Shown here: positions 23,160 through 34,604 of the stretch, one piece after another
Numbering within the stretch: position 1 is the stretch's first letter
Layout of the letters: every line of letters starts with the position of its first letter
Source of the DNA: Liolophura sinensis
Taxonomy: Eukaryota > Mollusca > Polyplacophora > Chitonida > Chitonidae
Direction: 5' to 3'
DNA length: 64,000 nt
Assembly (NCBI RefSeq): GCF_032854445.1
Contig: NC_088296.1
Location: 27,172,667 to 27,236,666 of the forward strand
Notes under the pieces: model-generated
The model's database searches: none
Seen by the model: the letters and a program-made list of their open reading frames with translations, nothing else
Told to the model about the DNA's origin: nothing
Position numbers and translations under genes: made by a program

Positions 23160-23648
23160 GTCGGTTGGAGCAGATGTGCTCCAACTAAAATCACAAGGGG
23201 TTGTAAATGTCAAGCGATTCACAACGTAAAAGTGACAGTAATAGCAAACTCAATACGTACTTATCGACCCGGTCCATTGCCCAAGTAGACCTATACATAA
23301 CTAAACCGTCCAGGTGCTTTACATGCCAAAAGTTGGGCTTGGTAATGGCCAATGTAGAAATAAACTGTATTGTTCCCGATGTGCAGGAGAAGGCTATGGG
23401 GATTTGCCTCTACTAAGACAATAAAATGTTGAAATGGCGACGAAGCTCATATGCCCTCCTCTATCGACGGTTCACTATTTATAAAAGAGAAACAGGCCAT
23501 TACCTTCCAAGTTCCAAACCATGCAACTTTTCAAGAAGATCATCGCCTCATTTGTTCTTTGAGCACTGTCCTGAAAACTTCATTTGCCAATGTGGTCAAG
23601 AGAGTATCAACATTTATTGACACCCAAATATCACTGACTTGCCGATGA
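23160..23648 (+). pseudogene. decayed non-LTR retrotransposon ORF1 (gag-like, CCHC knuckles)
   Basis: A fossil piece of a Jockey/CR1-like ORF1. Reading across frames, an LKSQGVVNVKRF segment precedes TKPSRCFTCQKLG, a CCHC knuckle start. After a one-base frame change QCRNKLYCSRCAGEGY supplies a second knuckle. Farther on, GSLFIKEKQAITFQV, FQEDHR and TSFANVVKRVST follow the order I know from such ORF1 proteins (KEKE...FPEAR...YASVV). At least two frameshifts and a stop break it. No reverse transcriptase is next to it. Family assignment is by motif order only. Confidence 0.65.
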
Positions 23649-23882
23649 TTGGTGATCGTAAACCTAAAACAATATCTTTGAAAGAATTAACTCGCCTGTC
23701 AATAAAACTACGTCTTCGTCTGACTCTGCACTCAATCAAGGCATCGCTTGACCTAAGTTTTTTAACATCTCGCTATTTATTGGGCTAGGTGTGGTGGTAA
23801 AAAACCTGACATTTTAGCCTTTAGGCCTAACTTTTTACAAAAAATCCGTATAAATCCGTAATTAAAACTTAAATTAAAGTAT

Positions 23883-23915
23883 GTAAATATTTGCTATAAG
23901 ATTTATATATAAAAC

Positions 23916-23969
<54 letters not shown>

Positions 23970-23997
23970 AAACTTATACCTTATAGCATATATTTAC
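23883..23997. repeat. AT-rich inverted repeat around an (AT)n core
   Basis: Arms 23883-23900 and 23980-23997 match at 17 of 18 positions when one is reversed (GTAAATATTTGCTATAAG on the left). The space between is mostly alternating AT, itself self-complementary, so the whole 115 bases could fold as a hairpin or cruciform. Confidence 0.85.
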
Positions 23998-24764
23998 GTA
24001 TCAGTATCACACTATATCCCTGTGTCAGCATCATACTATAGAAATGCACTTACATGTGTACTTGGCTCTCATATGTGACTACAGAATGATTGTTATTCCT
24101 TGTATAGAGGGGAGATGGTATATTGGTATGGTAGGAGTTTGTGAACTCTTGAACTCCGGCAAGCATTAGACATGTGTTACCAGTTAACATAGGTTACATA
24201 TGGCGCTTACTCTAAAAGCTTCCACGTGCTTTCAGCAGGCCAGCTACCACTTGACCTCTATGTACAGTGTATACTACCGGGTACAATGACGTGGTACAGT
24301 AGTGAATGTTACACTTGGACGTGTATGCTGCCTCACACAAGGGAATATAGCAGTAAGCTAACCCCCGTGTCCTCCTTTTAAATCAGCACACGGATAGGTC
24401 TCCAGTGCGTGACAAAATGTTCAGTTTTATTTTGGCTGAAGACCTTCTACTTGTAAGACCTGCTTGTCTGCGGTTGAATCACCTGCGAGACTATCTTACG
24501 TTGTCGGGTGGACACGTGACTGGCTTTTGGGGGAACAAGTGTTAAATATATGCTGGACAAAGAAACGCAAATGCTCTGGTGGGTTTGCCACAGCCTGAGA
24601 GTTTATTATTTGAGACAGAGGTAATCAGTATAAGAGTAGGGGTATCTGTAGATATGTTCCTTTCCCTTCCTTCCTTCCTTCTGAGTTTGGATAGTGTTCC
24701 CGCTGAGGGACTCACAAGGAGAAGCAGCCTAGAGGGTAACGTCTGGCAGTCAAGACGGTACAGC

Positions 24765-24850
24765 ACCTGGGTGAAATGTATGAATGAAGACTGGCTGTGA
24801 TCTTGGCAAAACACGTCTTGACTGCACGGCTGTCTTGGAGGGAATGCGAA
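24765..24850 (-). repeat. ~80-bp duplicated block, copy 1
   Basis: Almost identical to 26606-26686: GGGTGAAATGTATGAATGAA, GACTGGCTGTGATCTTGG, AACACGTCTTGACTGC and GGCTGTCTTGGAGGGAATG. On the minus strand GTGCTG, not an intron-like sequence, follows the shared CACCCAG. Confidence 0.85.
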
Positions 24851-26605
24851 GAGCTACTAGAGCTTTCAAGTATTAATGAGTAAATGATTTAGAACTTAGC
24901 TTTCAAAGACTTAATAGAAGTGCCATATGGTCATAACAGGTAAGTTAAACAAGTTAAGGTGTTGGACATGATTATTAACCCAATTATATAATAGACATGT
25001 TACATGTGTGTCCACATGTATACACAGTGACCTGTACACATAGATGTAGGTCAAGGTAGGTTGAAGTTGAGAGGTCAGCCTGACAGTCAGACCATAATGC
25101 ATGTAACGTTTAAGCATGGCATCTAGAAACCAAGTGACATCATGCTAACAATGATTGCAATATAGTCAATACTAGAGAGGCCAAGGGTCACAGGGTTACC
25201 GGTATCCTGTTTAAGAGAGGCATCTAAACATAATGTCGAGTACGTTGCCAGGCTAATAAGGGGCCAGGCTCGCATTAGAAATTTAGATGACTCAGTGTAT
25301 CCATATGATGGGTACAAATGCATTTTATGATGCCAGGTCATATCTCATATATAACAAGACATACTGGTCTATGCCAGCTGACCTTCACCTCCAACCAAAA
25401 CATAACATTCGTAAGTTACTCTTTTGATCATTTAACATACAGGTTACAAATCAATAGTGTAGACTACTGCATGCAATAATAATCTGAGTGGTACATTTTT
25501 ATGCTAGGGGCTGTATACATATTGTACAACCCAGAACGGTTACCGCATGAGGAACAATGATACGGGTCACGCAGGGTATTTTGATAATATCTATAAACTA
25601 AATACAATATTACCATGCGATAGCCTATATGCATATTAACTGTATACACAAAGTTAATATCTGTATATATGTATCTATCAACAATAATAACAAATGCTTA
25701 CTGACTGCCCATAGAGAACATGTACACTGGACTCAAAATGTCAAAGTCCAAAAGTATGATAAATTCCAGTATATGTGCATCTGCAGTGATATGTAATTTC
25801 TGAGGATTGTGTTGTGTTAGGACAATCACAGGCATAACTAAATACAAAAACTCAGAACAGTTACAAGTGGTTGCTCTTGTACTGAGTTTTCATTTGGCCT
25901 GTGTACTGCTGGTGCAGCCATCTTGTTTAGCCACTTGATAAAGGCTGGGCTGATAGGATGAGATTAACCAGCAGGGGTCATCAGGGGCAATAGATGCCAA
26001 GGAGAAATTAATCCCTTCCAGATGTGCTGCCACCTTGCTTACATACACTGGGGTAATACACATGTCTGTAGCTACTGGAGGCTGGCATGGTCAGCTCAAA
26101 CAAAGGAATTAAGCTTGACCATGTGTTAACCAGTGTAAAAGGAACTATCTGTTCTGGAAGTTAGGAGATCGAGTTAAGTTTAGGCAGAAGCTAATAGTTG
26201 ATACATATAATCCTTAAATTCCAGATTAATTTAAGTAAACAGTGGTCACTTTTTAAAACTAGTGAACTTAAGTGGGTTAATGGTTCCAATGTGGGGGTTT
26301 ATCCCAAACTAACACAGCTAACCAAATATTTTCACTGTAAACAAGTTGATGGGAGAAGCAGTTATCCCACCTGTTTCTTAGTGTAGATTCCTGAAATCTA
26401 TTCAGCCAATCCTTTTAGAATGTGTGTATCTCTTTGCAGAGATCACACTAACTTGTGAATAGCTGACCAAAGTAATAACTTAAATTACTCAAAAAGATGT
26501 GCATAATATATCCTATATGGCACAGTCAGATAAGTGCATATGTAACAACAATTACATATATCAGTTTATGGAAGTGTTCTGAGACCACAAGGGTTAAATT
26601 CTTAC

Positions 26606-26688
26606 CTGGGTGAAATGTATGAATGAAGACTGGCTGTGATCTTGGTAAAACACGTCTTGACTGCTCGGCTGTCTTGGAGGGAATGGGG
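26606..26688 (-). other. candidate non-coding exon (copy 2 of the 80-bp block)
   Basis: On the minus strand, CTTTGTTTTAG precedes the block and CACCCAG|GTAAGAAT follows it, making an 83-base internal-exon candidate. The end of the shared homology coincides with the donor. It may be an upstream exon of the TRIM gene or part of a lncRNA. No domain in any frame. Confidence 0.35.
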
Positions 26689-28582
26689 CTAAAACAAAGG
26701 GCCGCATGGCAAGGCTGGGGTGTGGAGGTCATGTGACCTCCCACCCCCTCTCAGGCCATGGGCACTCCCCCACAAGCATAAGGCTTGGTTACTGATGTGA
26801 CTAGCTTACTGGTGAACACCCAGAGCAGATCTGGCCTGGAGGTTTGGGCAGATCTGACCTGGGGGTTTACATACTGTTCCCAACACATTAATTAGGGTGA
26901 AAAATTAGGGTGAAAACGTAAGCATTAAAAACATTATGAAGGGTAGAGATACCAGAAATTACATGTAGGCTACCATTCGGTTTGCAATAGTTCGTTCACG
27001 CAGCTTACTACTACAATTTGCACACAAACAATGAATATTTAAACGGCCGAAAATGTATCCACATACCCGCGGTGTATGACTATGGAAATTATATGAACAT
27101 ATGTCTTACTGACCTTTATCAAACCTAATAATCGGAAACATCATAAAACACTAACAGTTCAATTTGCTGGCAACATCGACGTACATTAAAATGAACGATA
27201 AATCAGTGTCTTCGTTGTAGAGCTCAGTGAGTAAAGCTATATAGACAATTTACGTTAAAGGAAATGAATGTCGTGTTAGAATATATATCTGTTTTAAAAC
27301 ACCAATTGCTATACAATATGATGCCGCATCCTAATAGAAAATTACAGGAAATGAGATGAATTGTTTGCAGTGAGAATGACTCGTATCGAGCGGCAAGCGA
27401 ACAAAACCTACCTCCATACACAGAAGAGTTCCAAAACTAAACAATATTAGCTTATCGTCACGATGTAGCAGTTCAACTTGTGTTCATTCTTGTAACTACA
27501 GCGACTCATCGTGCAGTTGTGACACTGTTCAGGTGACATGGTATAACATCCTGAAACCTTGGTTAGACTCTGCCAAGTTGCAATGACCTCGGCCTGCGGC
27601 TTCCGTCATATTCACCTGGTGGTATCTGACGTACATCAGATAGTGGGTCAGGCAAGGGCTGCCGCCATGTTGGAAGACATGTCACTTGACGGCTTTGAAT
27701 AAAGCCAGTTGAGAAGGAAAGTAAACGACATTGTTTTTTGTCAGTGTCTCAAAAATCAGGGAGAGTTATTCGTTGTGAATGGTATAATGACAATGGATAA
27801 CCTCTGAGTAGGAACAGCGCATTGAATAAAGATATTTTCTGCCTTTTGTCTTCACTTGGAAGTTTTCATCTGCTGGTACCACTACTCATCAGGGCTGCCC
27901 ACGATATATACGGCTCAATTCTCACCAACGAAGTCCCTCATTTAGATAGCCCATGAACTAAACAATATGTATTCCAAATTTCATAAATATGTGCAATTCC
28001 TTTCGTATAAAACACGGAGCATTTGTTTGACTGAGGACGCATTTCGTACCACCTATATAATGCCTTCATTTCCCGAATAACCTATAATGTTGCATTATGC
28101 AGAAGATATATTGGGTTATGCCCATGTCAAATATCAGTAAAATACAATAAATATTTCTTAGGATTTAAAGCCCTTTCTAATGGATTATATTGAGCAGTAT
28201 GCATTGTGCATGCAAATCGAACAATTTCTCGTCTGATTTCCATTGGCATCCATTCTCCTTGTCAGTAACAGAGAATTCACGGACAACCAACCATGTCTAT
28301 TTCCAAACCAATACATCACTTTGTTAAATATTAATTTTAGAGAAATATATGCCTCCACATACACGCAGGTGCAGACCAGGGGGAGATAATCCAGTCAGTC
28401 ACTTGATTTTATGCCATGTGATAGGTGTTAAGAAAAGTAAAAGGCGTGCTCTTAGTGTTTTTCATTTCATTTAGTACTGTAATTAATTTCAAACCCACTT
28501 ATTTTCCGAATGTTTATTTGTGCAAAGGGTCCTAAAGGAGAAACACATATGTGAACTTCACCATCATCAATATAGGTTAGTT

Positions 28583-28798
28583 CAACGTAGGATTTATTGT
28601 TTATTTGATTGGCATTGTACGCCGTAGTCAAGAATATTTCATTTATACGACGTCCAGCATTATGGTGGGAAGGAAACTGGGTAGAACCCGGGAGAAACCC
28701 ACCACTATATGCAAATTGCTGCAACACCTTCCCACGTACGGCCGGGGAGGAAGCCAGCATGAGCTGGACTTGAACTCTAGGGAGGCCCAACGTAGGAT
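28583..28798 (-). mobile_element. family A SINE with internal deletion and TSDs
   Basis: Insertion 28594-28787 flanked by 11-bp duplications, CAACGTAGGAT (28583-28593 and 28788-28798). Tail (GGCATTGTACGCCG) on the left, body, GGAAGCCAGCATGAGCTGGA, then an abrupt jump from TTGAACTC to GGGAGGCCC, so about 60 bases of the tRNA-like head are missing. Confidence 0.92.
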
Positions 28799-28959
28799 AA
28801 CTAATGTAATATGCTGTCATTTTCTCCCAAATTACACAATGAAAGTGAGAATCTTGGTACCAGTAACCATAAAATAAGCAACAAAAGAGATGACACCAAT
28901 TGGCGTTCGTCACAACATATGGGAACACGGTCGTGCGGCACTTCTTCACGTTTGTTTTT

Positions 28960-28995
28960 GATTTTGGGACGGGGGTGGGGGGGGGGGGGGGTTAG
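28960..28995 (+). repeat. poly(G) tract
   Basis: GGGACGGGGGTGGG leads into a run of at least 13 G. On the opposite strand it reads as a C-rich run. Confidence 0.85.
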
Positions 28996-29324
28996 GGGTA
29001 AAGAGAGTATATAAAACATTTAAAATTTCCCAACAAAAAAGCAATTGCTGTTAAATGAAGACCACATCATCTTCTTTGTTGTTATTGGATAGCCTGTGAT
29101 TTACATGAAGGCTAGAAAACGTCTCCTGTCGGATGTGTTGCTCCATGTATGTCCTTCACGATTGCTTGGCGGCCAATGTTTTAGATAATTTTGTAAGGAT
29201 CAGTATCACTTTGCGCTGTTCATAATTGCGAACTTAATCTTTTTCCTTTATTTTTTATCTTGGTTTTCTTCTTTTGTTGTTGTTTAATTTTTTTCCGTTT
29301 TTTTCTCATTTTTTATGGACACAG

Positions 29325-30359
29325 GGTCATGACGAACATTGAAATTCGCAAACTTCAACAGAGTGAACCGGCCCGGATAGCACAGTTGGTAGAGCGTCCG
29401 CTTCGGGACCGGTAGATCCAGGATCAATCCTTGGTCGAGTCACACCTAAGACCTTAAAAGAGGAAGTTGTAACTTCCTCGCTTGGCGTTCAGCATGAAGG
29501 GGATAGTGCAACGACTGGTTGACCCGTATCAGAATAATGGCTCGGGCGGGGCAGCTTACTTGCCTTCGGTAAGTCGTCTCAGTGATGCAGCACTAAATAA
29601 AAGAGCGGTGGAAATCCGTCCTGCAACAAGGAGGCACATTACACGTGCATGCACCCTAATGATTCCTTCGTCGTCATATGACTGAAAAATTGTTGAGTAC
29701 GACGTTAAACCCCAAGCACTCACTCACTCACTCAACAGAGTGACGGAGAAAGAGTTTGCAAGGTTTTCTGTGAGAACTTCATTAGGCTGGAACCTTTAAG
29801 CCGAGCTCTGAATCTGGATCCCAGCGTGGACGGAAAATTGTGGTTCAACAAAGCCTTCCCTTCCCTGGTCAGCGATGACGTATCCATGGTAGCCGTTGAC
29901 ACAGAAACAGGGGAGGTAATCGGGTTCGGATTTGCGGTCGTCGTCTGCAAAGACGATCCACCGGCCTTGTCCTTTTCCGAAGACGACCCAAAAACCAGAA
30001 AACTAGCATTGGTTTACCAGGGTCTGACGAGCGTATATGCTGGTGAAAATTTGTTTGAGAAATACGGTGTAGATAGATTCGTCAATATTGCTGCGCTTGG
30101 CACGGCTGAGAAATACCAGAGACAGGGGATTGGGGCCATGATAGTAGCAGAAACGCTTTGCCTGATCCGAGAAAAAAACATCCGACTGGTGACTACAGAA
30201 TCTACGGGTCATTTGTCAGGGCGGATTTTTGAGAGGTTTGGATTCAAGAAAGGCAACCAGAATAACTATGACTCCATGGTTCTTGGCGGAGAAGGTTTGG
30301 TTATGACGAAGGAACTTGAATACCACAAAGGAATTGTTCAGTATATAAAGACTCTGTAA
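29325..30359 (+). pseudogene. GNAT N-acetyltransferase, copy 1, coding exon interrupted by a SINE
   Basis: Homologue of the intact gene at 35188 (roughly two-thirds identical by eye, without gaps). The exon starts after a long T-rich tract and ACAG with a 4-base leader and ATG at 29329. Twelve codons (MTNIEIRKLQQS) follow, then a 377-bp SINE insertion puts a stop at 29413. Beyond the element the frame resumes at 29739 (SDGERVCK) and stays open to the stop at 30357. The acetyl-CoA loop AEKYQRQGIG fits the Q-x-x-G-x-G/A motif, and the RIFERFGF helix is intact. Without the SINE it would be 217 aa, the same as copy 2. The rest shows no disabling change, so the insertion is recent or the gene survives. 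Options: in-frame splicing across the SINE (see findings), initiation at Met 29826 giving 177 aa, or a young pseudogene. The homologous downstream hexamer is AATAAG rather than AATAAA. Confidence 0.85.
29355..29743 (+). mobile_element. tRNA-SINE (family B) inserted in the GNAT copy 1 exon
   Basis: Element 29367-29731 between 12-bp target-site duplications TCAACAGAGTGA at 29355-29366 and 29732-29743. Head: GGCCCGGATAGCACAGTTGG (A box) and AGGATCAATCCTTGG (B-box-like). Body: AGAGGAAGTTGTAACTTCCT (a near-palindrome) and GTGCAACGACTGGTTGACCC. Tail: TTGTTGAGTACGACGTTAAA then CCCCAAGCA(CTCA)n instead of poly(A). Truncated relatives lie at 39514-39682 and 61283-61384. Confidence 0.93.
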
Positions 30360-30930
30360 AAAGATCCATAATCAGTGGATGCTTCAGTCTTCCGGAATAA
30401 GCTGTTTGACACAAGAATACAAAACAATTCCAAAAGTACACTGTCTTTTGTCGGTTTGATGTCCTCTGCATGACGTTTCGTTTAGGCCAAGATTGTAAAT
30501 ATTTCACCGTATAATTGGTGTCCACAGCATGTCGTTTCGTTCAAGGCTGTATATATTTAGACTTCATGCTTGATGTATTCGGCATGGCCTTTTAGTTTAG
30601 AGCAAGATTTTGAACATGTCGGCATTGTCGGCAGCTTATGTGTTAAAGAGCTGTAAAGTTACTGGCAGACATTCCCACTCACGACCGGTAAGGAGGCCAG
30701 CATGAGCTCGAGTTGAAGTCACAATTATAACACTAGAACATCAGTATTGTTTGTCATCGTAGCCGGTGTTTCACTGAGGCACTGCGGCATGGATGAGTTG
30801 TCCAGGCCACTTTGAGACGTGTGTCTTTAATTCAGGCATTTTAGCAAGGTCAAGTATCGCTGAGCTGGAATACCGTGACACAGTTGTGGGACTGGAAGGT
30901 CCACGCTGCTCAGCAGGAGCAGGCTTAGCT
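30360..30930. other. GNAT copy 1 3' flank
   Basis: The first ~75 bases after the stop still align with the 3' flank of copy 2. A degraded SINE piece lies at 30672-30722. Nothing else recognised. Confidence 0.6.
30672..30722 (-). mobile_element. family A SINE head/body fragment
   Basis: CCACTCACGACCGGTAAGGA then GGCCAGCATGAGCTCGAGTT matches the reverse-oriented region around the B box only. Confidence 0.6.
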
Positions 30931-32070
30931 GAATGTGTTATGCCCGTATTACTGGAACTGGTTTGGGTGTCATGTCAGTACTACTGTAACTTGTTGGCGT
31001 GTCGTGTCCGTTATACTGTTACTTTTCGGGTGTCACGTCCATAATGTTGTGACTGGTTGGTTTATCGTGTCTGTAATACTCTAACTGGTTGGTGAGTCTT
31101 GTCCGTAATAGTGGAACTGGTTAGTTTGTGAGGATCGTAATACTGTAGCTGGTTGATGTGTCATATCCGTAACATTGTAACTGATTGGTGTGTCATGTTG
31201 GTAACAGTATATCTTGTTTGTTCTTTCCTGTCCGTAACAGTGTAACTGGTTGGTTTGTCCTGTCCGTAATAGTGTAACTGGTTGATTTGTCCTGTCCGTG
31301 ATAGTGGAACTGGTTGGTTTGTCAGGATCATAATACTGTAACTGATCGGTGTGTCATGTCGGTAATACTGTAACTGACATGAGTTCCCTGCCTGGACTAC
31401 TGGACCTGGTTGTCGTGACATGTCCGTTCTATTGGAATTGGATGGGTTTTAGATCAGTAATGCTGAAACTGGTTTGGGAGTGATGTCTGTTTCATTGTAC
31501 CAGTTTTAGGAGTTGTGTTCGCAATAATATAGCGGGTTAGAGTGTCAAGCTCGTAATTGTGGACCTGTTTGGTGGGTCATGTTCGTAATACTGTAACTGA
31601 CTTGAGTTCCATGCCTGGACTACTAAACCTGGTTGTCCGTACTATTGGAATTGGTTGGGTGTTATATCAGTAATTCTGAAACTGGCCTGTAATTCTGTGA
31701 CTGGTTCAGGTGTCATGTCTGTAATATTGGAACTGGTTTGTGTGTCATGGCCGTGATGTTGTGACTGGTTTAGATGTCATGTCTGTAATATTGGAACTGG
31801 TTTGGGTGAATTGTCTGTGATTTTTGTATTGGCTGGAATATCATGCCCTTAATATTGTATCTGGTTTGTGTGTCATGCTCGTAATGATGTAACTGGTTTA
31901 AGTGTCATGTCCGTAATACTGGAACTGGTTGGCGTCTCATGTCCGCAATACTATAACTGGTTGAGGTGTCATGTCCGTAATACTGGAATTAGTTGGAGTG
32001 TCATTTCCGTAATACTGGAGCTGGCTGTGGTGTCATGTCTCTAATATTGGAACTGGTTGTGTCCTGTCCG
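30930..32070 (+). repeat. degenerate ~33-bp minisatellite
   Basis: About 33 units built on GTAACTGGTTGGTGTGTCAT and GTCCGTAATACT(G). Copies differ widely (AACTGGTTTGGGTG, GAATTGGTTGG), so the array is old and poorly homogenised. Open frames inside are not considered coding. Confidence 0.85.
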
Positions 32071-32073
32071 TAA

Positions 32074-32164
32074 TTTTCCCCGGGGTTTGTCCGGTTTCCT
32101 CTCACCGTAATACTGTGGGTGAAATATCCTTGAGTACGGCATAAAAACCAATAAAACAAAAAAA
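32074..32164 (+). mobile_element. family A SINE 3' fragment
   Basis: TTCCCCGGGGTTTGTCCGGT, CACCGTAATACTGTG, GTGAAATATCCTTGAGTACG, GCATAAAAACCAAT and an A-rich tail: forward-oriented 3' half of the family A SINE, inserted at the end of the 33-bp array. Confidence 0.82.
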
Positions 32165-33504
32165 AATAAATGATATTATAACGAGGCAGCGCTGTAGTAT
32201 GATTGTTTACTGTAACCATTTAAGCTAGCCAAACGTCATTGGTTCCTTTAACGACCTTTACCACCTCTCCTGCATCGGTATTTCATCGCCGGATAGAACC
32301 CCAGCCAATGACATGCGCGCTGGAGAGACAAACTGAGGAAAACCTGTGGGGTTCTAGCACAGTCGTGACATAGCGCGAAGCTGCCTTAGCGGGAGCGCCT
32401 GTTTGTAGAAGCACTATAACAGCGACTTGTACACGCACATAGGTGTAGTACTGTATAGTTCCTTTCTTTAAACTATAAGTACGGCGCACACAGGACGGCG
32501 AAGAACCTTGCTGAGAGCAGATGTAAGTATATCATCCGTTAGACCAACCTAGGCGGGTGTGTGTATCTCAAGTAATTACCCAGTATCATACCTAAGTTAA
32601 CAGAGCATCTATGTTGACGTGATACATTCAATAAAATAGTCAATTATCATAACGATATCCCATACATTTGTCGTGAATAAACTTGTAGGAGAGATAAAAA
32701 AAATCTGAAATCATCGAGGTTTATATGGGTCACTCTGCTTATAAGCGGTGTTGACATTGACAGGGCTGTTATGTAGTTACGCCACACTGCTGTATTCGTA
32801 TACAGGTTTGACCTACTCTTCTTTATAACACTGCACAGTAGTTGCTACGCACAAAGTTATAGCGCCTATATCGTCAAGCTGACCCAGTAAAGAATGATGA
32901 GATAGGCCTATAATATTAAGTATGGAAGCCGGATAACGCCGTCATCGTACCATCGCTCCATCGACTCGCGATGGTACGAAACAATGGCACGATGATGCGA
33001 AGCGATGGTATGATGTCATCGTGTAATCGCTTCGTGCTATCGTGTCTTCGCTTCGTGCCATCGCCCTCCGAAGAATACTCACGTTTCCAAAGCAGTGCAT
33101 TGCGGTTTTTATTTTTATTTCCCCCTACTTATACTTGTCGAAAATGTTTTTACACGTACCCACATGGATTTGTTTAGCGTCGAGCGTTTATCCTTAAGCG
33201 TATACACACAGGAAGGGGAACTATAGTCTATTTCTTTTAGCCATTGGCATATAATTGAGTTGTCTGTAAAATCAGTCATACTAGTTACCATAGTTCCCTA
33301 TAATCACTGACACTTAATAACACCAGCTCTATTCACAAGTCTATGTTCATTTAGCTTGTTGAGTTACATGTCACTAATGAAAGGCAATCTTGGTAGCGAC
33401 TAATTTTACGGATAGCAGACTATAGACGACTGATTAAAAGAAACATACTGTAGTAATAAAATGTACACGTATCTACCATAATGACCAAGTCATTTGTCTT
33501 AAAA
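32165..33504. other. gene-free spacer
   Basis: Mostly unique AT-rich sequence. An island of CATCG-type short repeats at 32940-33066 resembles the larger array at 33505. No exon or SINE recognised. Confidence 0.45.
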
Positions 33505-34012
33505 CCGATCGCACGATGGCACCGTGCACGAAACTAGCATTGCTTCGTGCCATCGTGCCATCGCTTCTCACAAACGTATCATCGTTTCGTGCAATCGTGC
33601 CATCGCCTCACATCATCGTGTCCTCACTTCGTGCCATCTTACCATAGCTTCGTGCCACTGTGTCATCGCTTCGCATCATCGTGTCATCGATTCATACCAT
33701 GTTATCATCGCTTCGCCCAGTCGTGCCATCACTTCGCATCATCGTGCCATCGCTTCATACCATCGTGTCATCGCTTCGTGCCATCGTACCGTGGTTTTCG
33801 TGCCAATGTGCAAACGCTTCACATCATCGTGCCATCATCGCTTCCTGTGATTGTACCATCGTTCATGCCATCGTGCCATCGCTTTATGTCATCGTATTAT
33901 CGCTTCGTGCACTCTTGCCATCGCTTCATGTCATCATGCCATCGCTTCGTGCAATGGTACCATCGCTTTATGCCATCGTGCCATGGCTTCGCGTCATTGT
34001 GCCAAAATCTGG
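33505..34012 (+). repeat. short (~21-bp) CCATCG-type minisatellite
   Basis: Irregular copies of CATCGTGCCATCGCTTCGTG (about 21 bp) with many single-base variants. Overlapping frames rich in His/Ser/Cys or Leu/Pro/Ser stay open for up to 190 codons on the plus strand because of the composition; I do not call them genes. Confidence 0.88.
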
Positions 34013-34024
34013 CGATGGCGTCAG

Positions 34025-34063
34025 AGGAATCAAGGCAGAGCCCGGGGGGAACCCAAGACCACA
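34025..34063 (-). mobile_element. family A SINE internal fragment
   Basis: AAGGCAGAGCCCGGGGGGAA then CCCAAGACCA matches only the G/C-rich body block. It sits between two arrays. Confidence 0.55.
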
Positions 34064-34119
34064 AACTCAGCAATTTTATGAGAAAAAAAGAACATATGTA
34101 AGAGATTTGGATGAATTTT

Positions 34120-34515
34120 TCTTAACGGCTTGGCAATACCCTAAGGGCCAGTCCATTATATTTTCTTCACGGGTTGACCTTACCCTCAGGACAATTCCAT
34201 ATAATTTTGTGCACGTTTGGGCAATACCCTAAGGACCATTCCATTATGTTTTATACACGGTTTTGAAATACCCTAAAGGACAGTTCATTATATTTTGTGC
34301 ACGGTTTGGCAATACCCTAAGGACCAGTCCATTATATTTTGTGCAAGGTTTAGCATTGCTCTAGGGATCAGCCCATTACATTTTGTGCACGGTTTAGCAA
34401 CGCTCTAGGGACCAGTCCACTATATTTTATGCACGGTTTGTCACTACCCTAAGGACCAGTCCATTAAATTTTGTGCGCGATTTGGCAATGCCCTAGGGAC
34501 CAGACCATTAAATTT
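34120..34515 (+). repeat. 44-bp minisatellite, about 9 copies
   Basis: Unit: GGCAATACCCTAAGGACCAG, TCCATTATATTTTGTGCACG, GTTT. Later copies diverge (AGCAACGCTCTAGGGACCAG). Confidence 0.9.
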
Positions 34516-34604
34516 TAGTGGTGACCAGGATCAGGATTCAGGAATTTATAAAACGATACCAAACCACTGACATAAGGGCTGGTTTTTGTCTCCCCTTGTT
34601 CGTA

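Larger units (their letters stand above)
24000..28582. other. gene-poor region upstream of TRIM
   Basis: No coding exon supported. Notable content: a duplicated ~80-base block (24770 and 26606), a minus-strand donor GGAG|GTAGGT at 27411 and a YY1-type site GCCGCCATGTTGG at 27661. These may be 5' parts of the TRIM transcription unit. No SINE or array seen here. Confidence 0.45.

Noticed and set aside
33524-34232. Overlapping plus-strand frames of 108-190 codons, rich in His/Ser/Cys or Leu/Pro
   Set aside because: All three frames are open over the same short CATCG-type repeat; low complexity, and they run into a SINE fragment.
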